Source: Amblyornis subalaris (lineage: Eukaryota > Chordata > Aves > Passeriformes > Ptilonorhynchidae). Taken from it: 64,000 bases of DNA. The stretch's first letter is position 1; the number at the start of each line of letters is the position of its first letter. Location: the NCBI GenBank assembly GCA_018881555.1, contig JACAXG010000107.1:710406-774405 (forward strand), given 5' to 3'. Made by a program: the position numbers and the translations under genes. Shown here one piece after another: positions 63,201-64,000 of the stretch. The notes beneath the pieces were generated by a model, which was given only the letters and a program-made list of their open reading frames with translations, was not told the DNA's origin and searched no databases.

Positions 63201-64000
63201 AGAGGTTAGCAAACTTCCCTTTGGCTCTGCCAAGCCTGCGGATTTTCCTGTGCATGTTTGGTTTCTCCTATGGACTGTAAAATGAGGAGCCCAGTGTTAA
63301 ACCCACATCACCCAGCAAAGCATTGAGACTGGGACAGGTCCTACCTGCTGCTGCTTTGGGGAAGGGATGGCAGCCTAAAACCATCTGGCCTAACTTGAGT
63401 GACTTACAGTTTTGGTGTCTGGTTTTAATCTCAGCTCAACTGGCTGTTGGCAATGCCAAGAGACTGGCTCCTCCAAAGAGTGACTGATCCCAGCTCTCCC
63501 AGCAGGATGGGATGGCCTGTGCCATGGGAGTCTCTCCCCTGCTACCCACAGTAGATTACAGATTTTTTTACATTGACTGAGTAGATTGACAGACACTGTT
63601 ACCTTCCAGCACACTCCCAGATCATCATGACAACACCTAGATGTCCTGAGCTCCAGCTGCAGGGACAGGAGGAATAAATGAACTCTGAGGGACTGGACAA
63701 AGCTTGGGAGCTGCAAGCGCTTTGATCAATGAGAGCAGGCTGGGGGAAGGATAACAGTGCACAAGGGTCAGCACTTGTGTGCACATATCTCATAAGCATT
63801 TCACTGGTGCTTGGTAACTCTCTCCCACCCTTGGGGTAGGTTTCAATAATTCAAAATCCAGAAAAATAAAAATTTTTTTGGCGAGTGTTTGACATCATTA
63901 TTTCTGAACCTTGCTCATAGGCTTAGTTGAACTTTTTTGTACCGCTCTGTGGGGATGAAGTAGATACAGCCATTTGGAAGCAGCTGGTAGGATGGGGTGG
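60206..64000 (-). other. partial CELF2 intron before the first RRM2 exon
   Basis: This is the 3' part of the upstream intron. It has a pyrimidine-rich stretch at 60357-60420, an alternating TA-rich tract at 61918-61962 and an unexplained 173-codon minus-strand open frame at 62021-62542. The preceding CELF2 exon was not seen. Confidence 0.8.
61918..61962. repeat. AT-dinucleotide-rich tract
   Basis: Imperfect TA repeats with partly self-complementary ends (ATAAAT and ATTTAT). Confidence 0.9.

Larger units (their letters stand above)
1..64000 (-). other. CELF2: CELF2 gene, internal part (exons plus introns)
   Basis: The window lies wholly inside one minus-strand gene. Eight exons, each bounded by GT-AG, concatenate without frame breaks into RRM2, the long Ala/Gln/Ser/Thr-rich linker and the first half of RRM3 of a CELF family protein. 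CELF2 is preferred over CELF1 because the linker reads TPQYLA, LQQATSSSNLGAF, LNNINALAG and [17 protein letters not shown], which I recall as CELF2 residues; CELF1 differs at these places. CELF2 binds UG-rich RNA and controls alternative splicing, mRNA stability and translation in nucleus and cytoplasm. The promoter, RRM1 exons, last coding exon and poly(A) site are not in the window. The gene identity is near certain; the species is not determined. Confidence 0.95.

Noticed and set aside
60206..64000. Preceding CELF2 exon (end of RRM1 and spacer before RRM2)
   Set aside because: No minus-strand segment with the expected residues and splice sites was found.

Overview
This window is one intronic-exonic stretch of a vertebrate nuclear gene, almost certainly avian. 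I recognise the gene as CELF2 (CUGBP2/ETR-3), which encodes an RNA-binding splicing and mRNA-stability regulator. It runs on the minus strand across the whole window. Eight internal coding exons can be placed to the base. In transcript order they lie at 60205-60071, 49691-49612, 44752-44594, 42314-42251, 31580-31446, 13301-13170, 6571-6392 and 3601-3458. All have GT-AG borders, and their phases and lengths join into one continuous reading frame. They encode RRM2, the whole divergent linker and the first half of RRM3. The upstream exons (RRM1 and the start codon) and the last coding exon (end of RRM3, stop, 3'UTR) lie outside the window.

The bird assignment rests on interspersed repeats. Several CR1 LINE 3' ends carry the avian-type terminal octamer repeat (ATTCTATG-like), some with recognisable reverse-transcriptase C-terminal reading frames. 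An LTR-like retroelement at about 8520-9551 resembles an avian endogenous retrovirus family from memory. The linker residues also fit avian CELF2.

Layout by + coordinate: 1-3457 is the partial intron after the first-half RRM3 exon, with a (ATT)n tract. 3458-6571 holds two exons and a 2.8 kb intron. 6572-13169 is a 6.6 kb intron with the LTR-like element. 13170-13301 is an exon with two in-frame donor sites. 13302-31445 is an 18 kb intron with four CR1 copies. 31446-42314 holds two exons around a 10.7 kb intron with two more CR1 pieces. 42315-44752 holds a large CR1 copy, a small CR1 tail and an exon. 44753-49611 is an intron with a CpG-rich patch. 49612-60205 holds the two RRM2 exons around a 10.4 kb intron. 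60206-64000 is the partial upstream intron.

I found no second gene, tRNA, rRNA, CRISPR array or bacterial-type operon. The short open frames scattered through the introns look like chance or repeat-derived frames. The points most worth a second look concern splicing architecture: a frame-breaking 80-nt exon with a weak donor, tandem donor and acceptor choices in the linker, half-RRM cassette exons, a CpG-rich intronic patch, and several possible conserved non-coding elements. I cannot claim a previously undescribed system here.
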